A stretch of 12,330 nt of DNA from Candidatus Aminicenantota bacterium (GTDB lineage Bacteria > Acidobacteriota > UBA4820 > DSQY01), in NCBI GenBank assembly GCA_027365515.1, contig DAHXMK010000404.1:1-12330 (forward strand), in the 5' to 3' direction. The position numbers and the translations under genes are program-made. This document shows, piece after piece, positions 1 through 6,786 of the stretch (positions are counted from its first letter, which is position 1; every line of letters starts with the position of its first letter). The notes under the pieces were generated by a model that was not told the DNA's origin, did not search any database, and saw only the letters and a program-made list of their open reading frames with translations.

Positions 1-603
1 CGAGAGCCCGTAAGCCTGGAGCCTTTCAGGCGAGACCGTCACCTGGTACTGTTTTTGGAAGCCGCCGATCGAGGCGACTTCGGCGACTCCGGGGACGCTC
101 TCAAGCGCGTAGCGCAGGTACCAGTCCTGGTAACTCCTCAGTTGCGCCAGGTCGTGTTTGCCGCTTCGGTCTTCAAGGACGTACTGGTAAACCCACCCGA
201 CGCCGGTCGCGTCCGGGCCCAATTCCATCTTCGCGCCCGATGGAAGAGAGCCCTGAATCTTGGAGAGGTACTCGTTCACCCTGCTTCTGGCCCAGTAGAT
301 GTCGGTTCCATCCTTGAAGATGACGTAAACGTACGAAAAGCCGAAATCGGAAAAGCCGCGTATCGCCTTCACGCGCGGCGTCCCCAAGAGAGCGGCGATC
401 ACGGGATAGGTGACCTGGTCCTCGATGATGTCGGGGCTTCGGTCCCATTGGGTATAGACGATCACCTGCGTGTCCGAAAGGTCGGGTATGGCGTCAAGGC
501 GGATATGGCGCATAGAGTAGACCGCGTACACGAGGGCCACGGTGACCAGGAGGATGACCAGCAGCCTGTTGTTCGCCGAGAAGCCGATGATTTTCCGGAT
601 CAT
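1..603 (-). CDS. cusA: CusA-type heavy-metal RND efflux pump, N-terminal part (runs off left edge)
   Basis: This is the inner-membrane proton-driven pump of a tripartite Cu(I)/Ag(I) exporter. The ATG at 603-601 opens a frame that stays open to base 1, giving the first 201 residues of a protein that is normally about 1,040 residues. Visible features are a first membrane helix at about residues 13-31 and the start of the periplasmic porter domain. That domain carries stretches typical of the HME-RND family: DAIPDLSDTQVIVYTQW, VTYPVIAALLG, RGFSDFGFSYVYVIF, DGTDIYWARSRVNEYL, GPDATGVGWVYQY and EVASIGGFQKQYQV. These resemble CusA/SilA (monovalent metals) more than CzcA. The start lies 10 nt after the cusB stop, with AAAGGGAAGC before it as ribosome site. 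It is the last visible gene of the minus-strand operon. The Met triad that binds metal in CusA lies beyond the window, so metal specificity is inferred from similarity and from the HMBD-bearing neighbours. Confidence 0.93.
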   Translation of the reverse strand, partial: MIRKIIGFSANNRLLVILLVTVALVYAVYSMRHIRLDAIPDLSDTQVIVYTQWDRSPDIIEDQVTYPVIAALLGTPRVKAIRGFSDFGFSYVYVIFKDGTDIYWARSRVNEYLSKIQGSLPSGAKMELGPDATGVGWVYQYVLEDRSGKHDLAQLRSYQDWYLRYALESVPGVAEVASIGGFQKQYQVTVSPERLQAYGLS

Positions 604-613
604 GCTTCCCTTT

Positions 614-2011
614 TCATTTGGTTGCGGCAACGGCCTGGAGCGCGGCCTTGAGCGACGATTCGGAATCTATGAGGAAGTTGGCCGACGTGACGACGCGCTG
701 GCCGTCCCCGATGCCGGAGAGGACCTCGTAGTAGCCGCCGGCGTGCGATCCGAGCTTCACGTCCACAGGAGACAAGCTGCCGTCCTCGTTGGCGATGAAG
801 GCGTAGTTGTGCTCGCCCGTCGGCAGCACGGCCGAGTCTGGAATTGCCAGGCGGGTCCCGAGGCCGAAGGAGAGAACGGCGTCGCCGTACATCTCCGGCT
901 TGAGGTCCAAATCCTTGTTCGGAATGACGAGGCGGGCCTTCATTGTTCTCGTGGCCGGATCGAGGAAAGGATTCAGGAGGCTCACCTTTCCCTCGAACGT
1001 CTTGCCCGGCCAGTAAGGCAGCGTGACCTCAACCGGCATACCCACTTTCACGTAGGGCAGGTCCGATTCGTATATGTCCGACTCCGCCCAGACGGTAGAA
1101 AGGTCGGCGATCACCATCAGAGGGTCGCCTGGCGTGACGCGCTGCCCGGCGAGGACATCTTTCTCCGTGACGAAGCCCGAGGCCGGAGAATAGAGGGTAA
1201 CGTCTCTTTCGGCTCGCCCCGTCTTTTCTATGGACTCGATCTGCGCGTCGGTTACGTCCCAGAGTTTCAGCCGCTTCTCGGCGGCGTCAACAAGATCCCG
1301 CCCGCCGCTCGCGACGGTCTTGTCGGGGCTTGCCTCCAGCTCTTTCGCCGCAGCCAGCGCCGAGAGAAGCTCCTGCTGAGATGCGACGAGGTCGGGGCTG
1401 TAGATTGAAAGGAGCGGCTGCCCTCGGCGGACGGCTTGCCCGGTCGTGTCAACGTAGAGCTTGTCAACCCAGCCGCCGACCTTCGTGTTGACGCGGAAAA
1501 GGCGCGTTTCGTCGGGAACGATGCGGGCCGAGGTCCGCACCGTTTTTGAAAGGGCCCTCATCCCAACCGTGCCGTAAGTCAAGCCGATCCTCTGCGCCTC
1601 CTGCGGCGATACGCCAACAGAGGTAAGCCCTTGAGGCGCGTTTTCTTTCGGCACTTCAACGGTGAACGGCACCATTTCCATCCCCATGGAATCTTTTCCG
1701 GGATGGTCACTAACTTCGTCCGGGTTCATCGTGGAGCGCCACATCGTCTTCTTGGCCGAGGGTTGAGCCGCTTCAGGCGCCGGCTTCTTGGAATCGCCCG
1801 TGGCAGCCGGCTCGAATGGCACAAGCCGCATCCCGCAGATCGGACAGTCGCCGGGTCTGTCGGAGATTACCGTTGGGTGCATCGGGCAGTGGTACATCAC
1901 CTTCTTGCCGGCTCCCGCGCCCTTCGAACACGCCGACATGGCAAAAAGCAACATAAGCGCCAAGATAACTACGAAGCCCGCGGCCCAACGCTTAGGTGAG
2001 ATCATATCCAT
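614..2011 (-). CDS. cusB: CusB-type periplasmic adaptor (membrane fusion protein) with N-terminal metal-binding modules
   Basis: This adaptor bridges the RND pump and the outer-membrane channel. It has 465 residues from the first ATG. The second ATG (2005-2003, Met3) has better spacing from the AAGGA ribosome site and may be the real start. Residues 12-28 form a signal segment ending in a lipobox-like MSAC, so Cys28 is probably lipidated. Residues 38-67 form an intact heavy-metal-binding module with HCPMHP and CPICGM. Residues 88-116 are a degenerate second copy in which the cysteines are lost but the methionines remain (STMNP, DSMGMEM), a pattern known in CusB-family proteins. The rest is a normal adaptor: lipoyl/barrel-sandwich halves around a helical hairpin (VGGWVDKLYVDTTGQAV; LYSPASGFVTEKDV) and a beta-barrel (VEVTLPYWPGKTFEGKV). 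It starts 3 nt after the HMBD gene stop and ends 10 nt before cusA. Confidence 0.94.
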   Translation of the reverse strand: MDMISPKRWAAGFVVILALMLLFAMSACSKGAGAGKKVMYHCPMHPTVISDRPGDCPICGMRLVPFEPAATGDSKKPAPEAAQPSAKKTMWRSTMNPDEVSDHPGKDSMGMEMVPFTVEVPKENAPQGLTSVGVSPQEAQRIGLTYGTVGMRALSKTVRTSARIVPDETRLFRVNTKVGGWVDKLYVDTTGQAVRRGQPLLSIYSPDLVASQQELLSALAAAKELEASPDKTVASGGRDLVDAAEKRLKLWDVTDAQIESIEKTGRAERDVTLYSPASGFVTEKDVLAGQRVTPGDPLMVIADLSTVWAESDIYESDLPYVKVGMPVEVTLPYWPGKTFEGKVSLLNPFLDPATRTMKARLVIPNKDLDLKPEMYGDAVLSFGLGTRLAIPDSAVLPTGEHNYAFIANEDGSLSPVDVKLGSHAGGYYEVLSGIGDGQRVVTSANFLIDSESSLKAALQAVAATK

Positions 2012-2014
2012 CCT

Positions 2015-2488
2015 TCAACGTGACGGCGGAACACTCTTGCCTGCGGGCGACGGTTTTGCCACGTGCGCCGATAGAAACATTCCGCACTTAGGACATTTGC
2101 CGGGATGATCCGAGACCACCTCCGGATCCATGGGGCATCTGTAGACATACGCGATCTTTTCGGTGCGCTTTTCCAAATCCATGCCGCATTTGGCGCACTT
2201 GCCCGGTTTGTCCGAGCTGACGCCGGCGTCCATAGGGCAAACGTAGATAGTCGTTTCTGCAGGAACGGCTTCGAGGAACATGCCGCATTTCGGACATTTG
2301 CCGGGCTTCTCCGAAACGACATCCGAATCCATCGGACAGGCGTATGTGATCTTCGCCGCCTCGACGCGAGCAGGCGCGCCTCCTTTGGCGGGGTTTTCCG
2401 CGCGCGCTGGATACACGAGCAAGGCCAAGGCCGCCGCCGGAAGCAACATTGCCAGTGAAAATGTGGCTGTTCCGTTCTTCATCTTCAT
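2015..2488 (-). CDS. Small exported protein with three heavy-metal-binding (HMBD) modules
   Basis: The protein has 157 residues. Residues 1-30 look like a Sec signal peptide (MKMKNG, a hydrophobic run, then cleavage after ARA). The mature part is essentially three copies of a module of about 26 residues at roughly 47-72, 81-105 and 115-139. Each has a CPMD motif, a [SD]-[KH]-PGKC turn and a CxKCGM end, so each offers three Cys and several Met (Cys51/65/68, 84/98/101, 118/132/135). This is the HMBD family found at the N-terminus of CusB proteins and of some P-type ATPases; here the modules stand alone. The likely role is periplasmic Cu/Ag binding and delivery to the pump or adaptor; this is inferred. 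The start overlaps the stop of the outer-membrane-factor gene (ATGA). The second ATG (2482-2480) is better spaced from AAGGAG and is an equally good start. The frame also runs upstream into the neighbouring gene, but that part is not coding. Confidence 0.9.
   Translation of the reverse strand: MKMKNGTATFSLAMLLPAAALALLVYPARAENPAKGGAPARVEAAKITYACPMDSDVVSEKPGKCPKCGMFLEAVPAETTIYVCPMDAGVSSDKPGKCAKCGMDLEKRTEKIAYVYRCPMDPEVVSDHPGKCPKCGMFLSAHVAKPSPAGKSVPPSR
2072..2350 (-). repeat. Three tandem HMBD-coding repeats, period about 100 bp
   Basis: Three in-frame units at about 2350-2273, 2248-2174 and 2146-2072 each encode a CPMD...PGKC...KCGM module. The first Cys codons are 33 and 34 codons apart. At DNA level the units still share words such as GGACATTTGCCGGG (plus-strand reading; two of the three copies), so they look like internal duplications that have since diverged. 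Confidence 0.8.
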
Positions 2489-3834
2489 TTCTCCTTCATG
2501 TCGTCTTCGGTTCCGCCGGGTTGCAGAGTCTTCTGGACAGAGGCCGGTCTGAAAGGCTGGATTCCAAGAATGGCCCTCATTTGCGAGCGCGCGATCAGGC
2601 AACCCGTCCTCGCGGACAGCGCCTCCCCCTGGTAACCGTAAAATGAGACGAGGGCCGCAAGAAGCGTTGCGAAGTCGGTCTTGCCCGTGGCGTAGCTGGC
2701 AAGGCTGGATTCGTAGGCCTGCTTGGACTGAATCAGAAGGCCGTCCTTGATCAATCGGTAAACAGCCAGATCGTGCGAGCCGTTTTGCCATGCCTGGGTC
2801 AGCCGGTAGCGGACCTCGTTCAGCGCATCGGCGGTCCGCTCCGCCGCAGATTCCTTTTCAGAGAGCGCCTCTTCCAAGGCAGGCTGATAACGGTCCTTGC
2901 GGTGAAAAAACGGGAGGGTCATTCCCGCCGAGAGGGTGAAATAGTTGCCGCCCCCCATCGTCACGTCATTATGGCGGTAGCGCCCCCCTACCATGAAATC
3001 AGGCTTTAACGCCTTCCTGGCGATGTCCGCGCGTGCCGCGCCGACTTGCTCTTCGGCTCTCGCGGCGGCGACCTTAGGGGCGCCATTCTCCGCCTCTGCA
3101 AGCATCTCGCTTAATTCGGGCATGGGATCTGGTTCTGAAAGAGTGACTTGGTCCAAAAGGGAGCGGTCGGCCTCGCCGCCGAGCAGGTCGTCGAGGCGCG
3201 CCGTCGTTATGGCCTTTTCCTGTTCGAGGTCCAGCCGCTCCTTGTCGTTTCTGGTAACCGCCGTCTGAGCCAGAAGGAGATCTGTCTGCGTTCCCCCGCC
3301 TGACGAATAGAGTCCCGCTGCGCTTTTTACCGCGGCCTGAAGCGCTACCGACGTCCGGGCGTTCAATTCGATAAGCCGCGATTCGAGGGCGTAACGGTAG
3401 GCCGCCGCTTCGACTTCACCCGAGAGCGCGCTCTCCATCTCCAGCACCTGGGCTCCGGCGGCCTCTGCCTCCCGCCTGGCGCTCTCCTCCTGAAGCTTCC
3501 GTTTTCCCGGATACGGCAACTCCTGCGTCACGCCTACGGACACCCCTTTGGTCAATGCATCCCCTGCATTCAAGTGGTTGGTGGGAAGCATCATGAACTC
3601 GATGTCGGCCGCCGGGTCGGGAAGCGCCCTGGCCTGTGACGGCCCGTTCATCAGTGCGGCGGCCTTCATGCGTTGCGCCTTCAGCCCCGGGTTGTTCTGG
3701 AGGGCCTTATCGACGAGGGTCTTAAGCGGCGTGCTGACGGATGCAAAGACCAGGCTGGATGCCATGGCGAAGGCCGCCGCCAGACTTATTGCCGTGGTTG
3801 TTCGACCTTCGCGTCGCATTATCAAAGCTCCCAT
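2485..3834 (-). CDS. TolC-family outer-membrane efflux protein (CusC-like)
   Basis: This is the outer-membrane channel of the metal exporter, the first gene of the operon. It has 449 residues from the ATG at 3834, or 444 from Met6 at 3819. Both starts have plausible ribosome sites: GAGG before the first and GGAG about 8 nt before the second. A signal peptide is visible (TTTAISLAAAFAMASSLVFA, then SVS). The mature protein has the long Ala/Glu/Arg-rich helices of the outer-membrane efflux protein (OEP) family in two repeats: LVDKALQNNPGLKAQRMK near the N-terminus, ELPYPGKRKLQEESARREAE, AEEQVGAARADIARKALKPD, and LPFFHRKDRYQPALEEALSE. MMLPTNHLNAG and VTQELPYPGKRK are typical of heavy-metal OMFs of the CusC/CzcC type. 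Length fits the family. The stop overlaps the next start by ATGA, indicating translational coupling. It lies about 20-35 nt downstream of a predicted sigma-54 start site. Confidence 0.92.
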   Translation of the reverse strand: MGALIMRREGRTTTAISLAAAFAMASSLVFASVSTPLKTLVDKALQNNPGLKAQRMKAAALMNGPSQARALPDPAADIEFMMLPTNHLNAGDALTKGVSVGVTQELPYPGKRKLQEESARREAEAAGAQVLEMESALSGEVEAAAYRYALESRLIELNARTSVALQAAVKSAAGLYSSGGGTQTDLLLAQTAVTRNDKERLDLEQEKAITTARLDDLLGGEADRSLLDQVTLSEPDPMPELSEMLAEAENGAPKVAAARAEEQVGAARADIARKALKPDFMVGGRYRHNDVTMGGGNYFTLSAGMTLPFFHRKDRYQPALEEALSEKESAAERTADALNEVRYRLTQAWQNGSHDLAVYRLIKDGLLIQSKQAYESSLASYATGKTDFATLLAALVSFYGYQGEALSARTGCLIARSQMRAILGIQPFRPASVQKTLQPGGTEDDMKEK

Positions 3835-3865
3835 AAAGCCCTCGATCGCAGGGCAAGGCTCCCTA

Positions 3866-3881
3866 TGCAGGCTCCATGCCA
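3866..3881 (-). promoter_or_regulatory. Predicted sigma-54 (-24/-12) promoter of the cus operon
   Basis: On the minus strand the sequence reads TGGCATGGAGCCTGCA, against the sigma-54 consensus TGGCACGnnnnTTGCA. GG and GC have the required 10-nt spacing and 10 of 12 specified bases match. The predicted start site is near 3855, giving a short leader of about 20 nt (start at 3834) or 36 nt (start at 3819). The neighbouring regulator is a sigma-54 activator, which makes the match credible. Confidence 0.75.
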
Positions 3882-3913
3882 GCGCCCAGAGATGATAGTT
3901 GAAGGCAAAACCG

Positions 3914-3983
3914 CCGTCAAATCGTGGTGACCTTAACCTTTGGTGCGGCTACCCGATTGACGGACGGGCTGCACACCGATTGA
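3914..3983. promoter_or_regulatory. Cluster of short repeats upstream of the cus promoter
   Basis: CCGATTGA occurs at 3953-3960 and again at 3976-3983 (23 bp apart, about two helical turns). CCGTCAA at 3914-3920 is inverted as TTGACGG at 3957-3963. The cluster lies about 60-130 bp upstream of the predicted cus start site, where NtrC-type activators usually bind. The arms are short and could be chance, so this is only a candidate. Confidence 0.3.
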
Positions 3984-4013
3984 TGGGAAAAGCGCAGATT
4001 CCGCTCTTGCCAT

Positions 4014-4031
4014 AGGTGTAGAATATTCTAC
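4014..4031 (+). promoter_or_regulatory. Candidate activator site: AGGTGTAGAA plus perfect 14-bp palindrome
   Basis: GTAGAATATTCTAC (4018-4031) is a perfect palindrome. It overlaps AGGTGTAGAA (4014-4023), which recurs exactly at 6689-6698 upstream of the cupredoxin genes. Its centre is about 95 bp upstream of the predicted kinase-operon start and about 170 bp upstream of the predicted cus start, so one bound regulator could serve both divergent promoters. Binding by the response regulator encoded at 5232-6566 is inferred. Confidence 0.55.
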
Positions 4032-4093
4032 TGCGAGTGTGTCCAATAGTGCGCAGAAAGGGGCCCTCTCTGACTGTTTTAGTTATTAATTTG

Positions 4094-4109
4094 CGGCCTG
4101 ATTCTTGCT
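4094..4109 (+). promoter_or_regulatory. Predicted sigma-54 promoter of the histidine kinase/regulator operon
   Basis: CGGCCTGATTCTTGCT matches the -24/-12 consensus with correct GG-N10-GC spacing, an intact TTGC and 9 of 12 specified bases. The predicted start is near 4120, so the leader would be only about 12 nt but still contains the GGAGG ribosome site at 4121-4125. It implies that the pair activates its own transcription. It is the weakest of the three matches, and a basal vegetative promoter may also exist in this A/T-rich stretch. Confidence 0.55.
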
Positions 4110-4131
4110 TTAGCCGCGTAGGAGGTCTTTC

Positions 4132-5235
4132 ATGGCTGCACTGCCCGCGAAAAGCAAGAGGTACACCGTGGGACGAGCTCTGTTTTTATCGCTCATGGTC
4201 GCCCTTACCCTTTCCATTCATTACATGATGGTTCCATCAATGAGTTCGGCACCCCATTGGCTTTATCTCATCCATAGGCGCTTTTGTTATGTGCCCATAG
4301 TCCTTGCCGGGCTCTGGTATGGAACGTGGGGGGGCTTGGGAGTGGCTCTGATAATTTCTGCCGCTACCTTGCCTCTCGTATCAGCCTATTCAGGCCCCAT
4401 GATGGGCAACGACGATTTCATCGAGATCGCATTTTATTTGGGCATAGGAACACTGACGGGATTATTGGTTGACCGAATGGCTGCGGAGAAAACCCGCGCG
4501 GTTTTTCTACAAAGGAAGTTGGACGAACAGGAAAGGCTCGTCTCGATGGGCAGAATGGCTGCCGGAATTGCGCATGAAATCAGAACTCCCCTCGGCTCGA
4601 TCCAGGGCGCCGCCGAGATTTTGGCCGAAGATTTTGAGGAGATCAACCCCAAGAGGCCCTATTTTGACATTATGATCGAAGAGATACGCAGGCTAAAAGC
4701 GGTCGTTGGAGATTTTCTAGACTTGGGCCGCCCATTGGCATTGGCTTCGCTAGACGTCGGTGCGGCAGCAGCCGCGACCGCCGCCCGCGAAACTCTTGGC
4801 GCGCAAGCGAGAGAGGCCGGTGTTGAAGTTCAGGTTGACGCCCGACAAGATGTAATCGCATACGCGGACGCATTTCGGCTGCATCAAGCGCTCACCAACC
4901 TTCTTCGTAACGCCATCCAAGCTTCACCGAAAGGCGGAAGGGTTCTTATCAAAGCGACCTCCGCCCAACGTGGATGTCTCTTTGAGGTGGAAGACCAAGG
5001 CGCGGGAATAGCACCCGCACAAGAAAGCCGCCTGTACGAACCTTTCTACACGAGTCGCGCGGACGGCACCGGCCTTGGACTGGCCTTGGTCAAGCGAGTT
5101 GCGGAAGCTCACGGTGGTTGGGTAAGAGGAGAATCGGCTGCCGGAGGCGGGGCGCGATTCAGCCTCTGGCTTCCGCCCCCTAACGGTTCGGTTTCGAAAG
5201 CATCCCATTCGTCCAAGCGGGAGGAGGGGCTATGA
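4132..5235 (+). CDS. Membrane-bound sensor histidine kinase, probable Cu/Ag sensor
   Basis: This 367-residue kinase is the partner of the regulator encoded next to it (ATGA overlap). The ATG is preceded by GGAGG at good spacing. The N-terminal 115 residues form a compact membrane domain with hydrophobic segments at about 14-34, 52-84 and 96-113 and no large sensor domain. Its HY...H...RR..YVPIVLAGLWYG pattern resembles the N-terminal domain of some ZraS/NtrB-like kinases. The short loops are rich in Met and His (about residues 30-43, HYMMVPSMSSAPHW; and 87-92, SGPMMG), which would suit soft-metal sensing. A short coiled linker follows, then a HisKA domain with phospho-acceptor His148 (GIAHEIRTPLGS). 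The ATPase domain has N-box LLRNAIQAS (Asn260), G1 VEDQGAGI, F-box LYEPFYTS and G2 GTGLGLAL, so the kinase looks intact. The signal it senses is inferred from the flanking efflux and cupredoxin genes. Confidence 0.92.
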   Translation: MAALPAKSKRYTVGRALFLSLMVALTLSIHYMMVPSMSSAPHWLYLIHRRFCYVPIVLAGLWYGTWGGLGVALIISAATLPLVSAYSGPMMGNDDFIEIAFYLGIGTLTGLLVDRMAAEKTRAVFLQRKLDEQERLVSMGRMAAGIAHEIRTPLGSIQGAAEILAEDFEEINPKRPYFDIMIEEIRRLKAVVGDFLDLGRPLALASLDVGAAAAATAARETLGAQAREAGVEVQVDARQDVIAYADAFRLHQALTNLLRNAIQASPKGGRVLIKATSAQRGCLFEVEDQGAGIAPAQESRLYEPFYTSRADGTGLGLALVKRVAEAHGGWVRGESAAGGGARFSLWLPPPNGSVSKASHSSKREEGL

Positions 5236-6566
5236 GCACGATGCAAGCCAGGATATTGTTGGCTGAGGATGATCCGAACCTGCTGAAGGTAATTGCTTAC
5301 CATCTCAAAAAGGAGCGTCACGTTGTATCCGAAGCGCGTGACGGACTGGCCGCCTTCGATCTTCTCACGCATGATTCTTACGACCTTCTTCTTACGGATG
5401 TCAGAATGCCCAAAATGAGCGGTCTAGAGCTGCTCCAGGCCGTCAGGCAGCGCGGCATGGAGATACCCGTCCTGGTCATGACAGCATACGGGACTATTCA
5501 CGATGCGGTAGAAGCCATGCGCCTTGGCGCTTCCGACTACCTCGCCAAGCCGGTGGAGGGGGAGGCGCTGCTGCTTGCGGTTAACAAAGCTCTGCGGTTA
5601 GGGATTCTCACTAACGAAAACCGAAGGCTGCGCGAGAATCTTCTTCAGAAGAAGCCGTTGGAATCAATTATTGGTACTAGCGCGGCGATTAACGAAACGC
5701 TTGGCGTCATCAGGCGCGTTGCGCCTACGGACGCGACGGTGCTCGTCACGGGGGAGAGCGGGACGGGAAAGGAATTGGTCGCCCAGGCGCTTCATTCCCT
5801 ATCGCCTAGAATGGGCAAGCCATTCGTAGCCCTCAACTGCGCCGCCGTCCCCAAGGATCTGTTGGAAAGCGAGCTCTTCGGGCACGAGCGAGGCTCATTC
5901 ACTGGAGCCACGGAATCCAGGCCCGGGAAGTTTTTGCAGGCTGAGGGAGGCACCTTGTTTCTGGATGAAATAGGCGACATGGAGATCGGCCTCCAGGCAA
6001 AGATTCTCAGGGCGCTCCAAGAGAGGGTCGTGGAACCAGTGGGCGGAAAGGGACCGCAAAAGGTGGATGTCCGCATCATCGCGGCGACCAATCGCAATCT
6101 GCTGTCGGCTGTCAAATCCGGCCATTTCCGAGAGGACCTATATTGGCGAGTGAACGTCGTGCCAATCAATGTCCCCCCGCTACGAGAGAGGCATGGCGAC
6201 GTACGGCTGCTATTCTTCTATTTCTGGAAGATGTTCTGCGGTTACCCGCCCCAACTCTCCGCGGAGGCTGAGAAAGGACTGAACGACTATTCCTGGCCCG
6301 GCAATGTCCGCGAGCTTCAAAGCCTCTGCCAAAGGCTGGCCATTCTTCATCCTGGAGGCGAGATAACACCGGAGTCATTCCCCCCCGAGATGCGTCCAGG
6401 CGAGCAAGAATCAGACGAGCAAACTGGCGGGCTGAGGGCCATCGAGCGCAATGCCATAAAAAAAGCGTTGGAAAGCTCCAGCGGCAACCAATCGGCCGCC
6501 GCCCGCGCATTGCGCATTCCACGCCACATTCTCATTTACAGAATGAAGAAATACGGGCTTTCCTAG
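5232..6566 (+). CDS. NtrC-family sigma-54-dependent response regulator
   Basis: This 444-residue transcription activator works with RNA polymerase sigma-54. Residues 5-118 are a receiver domain with acidic pocket EDD (12-14), phospho-acceptor Asp56 (LLLTDVRMP) and Lys106. Residues about 146-370 are the AAA+ domain: Walker A GESGTGKE (174-181), the sigma-54-contacting loop as GSFTGA (221-226) rather than the usual GAFTGA, Walker B TLFLDEIGDM (241-250) and an arginine-finger region FREDLYWRVNVV. A WPGNVREL motif (355-362) ends it. The C-terminal 40 residues are a Fis-type helix-turn-helix (NQSAAARALRIPRHILIYRMKK). Architecture and length are those of ZraR/NtrC/AtoC regulators. It overlaps the kinase gene by 4 nt. 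Three sigma-54 promoter matches in the same window point to the cus operon, its own operon and the cupredoxin pair as targets. Confidence 0.95.
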   Translation: MSTMQARILLAEDDPNLLKVIAYHLKKERHVVSEARDGLAAFDLLTHDSYDLLLTDVRMPKMSGLELLQAVRQRGMEIPVLVMTAYGTIHDAVEAMRLGASDYLAKPVEGEALLLAVNKALRLGILTNENRRLRENLLQKKPLESIIGTSAAINETLGVIRRVAPTDATVLVTGESGTGKELVAQALHSLSPRMGKPFVALNCAAVPKDLLESELFGHERGSFTGATESRPGKFLQAEGGTLFLDEIGDMEIGLQAKILRALQERVVEPVGGKGPQKVDVRIIAATNRNLLSAVKSGHFREDLYWRVNVVPINVPPLRERHGDVRLLFFYFWKMFCGYPPQLSAEAEKGLNDYSWPGNVRELQSLCQRLAILHPGGEITPESFPPEMRPGEQESDEQTGGLRAIERNAIKKALESSSGNQSAAARALRIPRHILIYRMKKYGLS

Positions 6567-6615
6567 AAGGGCGCCTCGTATTCTCTGGTGCAAGTGATTG
6601 CCGGCCCGTTGTTGC

Positions 6616-6645
6616 CCCGTGTGACACGCTCAACGACGACACGGG
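6616..6645. terminator. Possible stem-loop downstream of the regulator gene
   Basis: CCCGTGT (6616-6622) pairs with ACACGGG (6639-6645) across a 16-nt loop, about 50 nt after the regulator stop. There is no U-tract behind it, so intrinsic termination is doubtful. Confidence 0.25.
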
Positions 6646-6688
6646 TCAAGCGAATGAAAACGGCGCCACCCCGCGCGACTATTCTTCA

Positions 6689-6724
6689 AGGTGTAGAACT
6701 TAATTGAGGAATGTTGTACATTCC
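6689..6724 (+). promoter_or_regulatory. Candidate activator site upstream of the cupredoxin genes
   Basis: AGGTGTAGAA (6689-6698) is identical to the 10 bases at 4014-4023 and lies on the same strand at nearly the same distance from the predicted start site (about -108 to -99, against -106 to -97). Just downstream is an inverted repeat, GGAATGT-TGT-ACATTCC (6708-6724), centred about 81 bp upstream of the predicted start. Both positions are normal for NtrC-type enhancer sites. Which one the regulator binds cannot be told from one window. Confidence 0.5.
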
Positions 6725-6770
6725 GGTTAGGCCGCCATAACAATTCCACATCATACAAGCCTCTTTCGCG

Positions 6771-6786
6771 CGGCATGGGTGTTGCA
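6771..6786 (+). promoter_or_regulatory. Predicted sigma-54 promoter of the cupredoxin pair
   Basis: CGGCATGGGTGTTGCA matches TGGCACGnnnnTTGCA at 10 of 12 specified bases with correct GG-N10-GC spacing. The predicted start is near 6797, about 40 nt before the first cupredoxin ATG. It shares GGCATGG with the cus-operon promoter. Confidence 0.72.

Noticed and set aside
542..1408. A 288-codon plus-strand frame opposite cusB and cusA
   Set aside because: The minus strand carries clear CusA and CusB sequence here; the plus-strand translation shows no family motif.
2489..2791. Upstream extension of the HMBD protein to a start at 2791
   Set aside because: The extension lies within the outer-membrane-factor gene in another frame. 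The start at 2488 or 2482 gives a proper signal peptide and ribosome site.
6590..6606. A sigma-54-like TGGTGC...TTGC just after the regulator gene
   Set aside because: GG and GC are separated by 11 rather than 10 nt, and sigma-54 promoters do not tolerate that change well; it is also too far from the cupredoxin genes.
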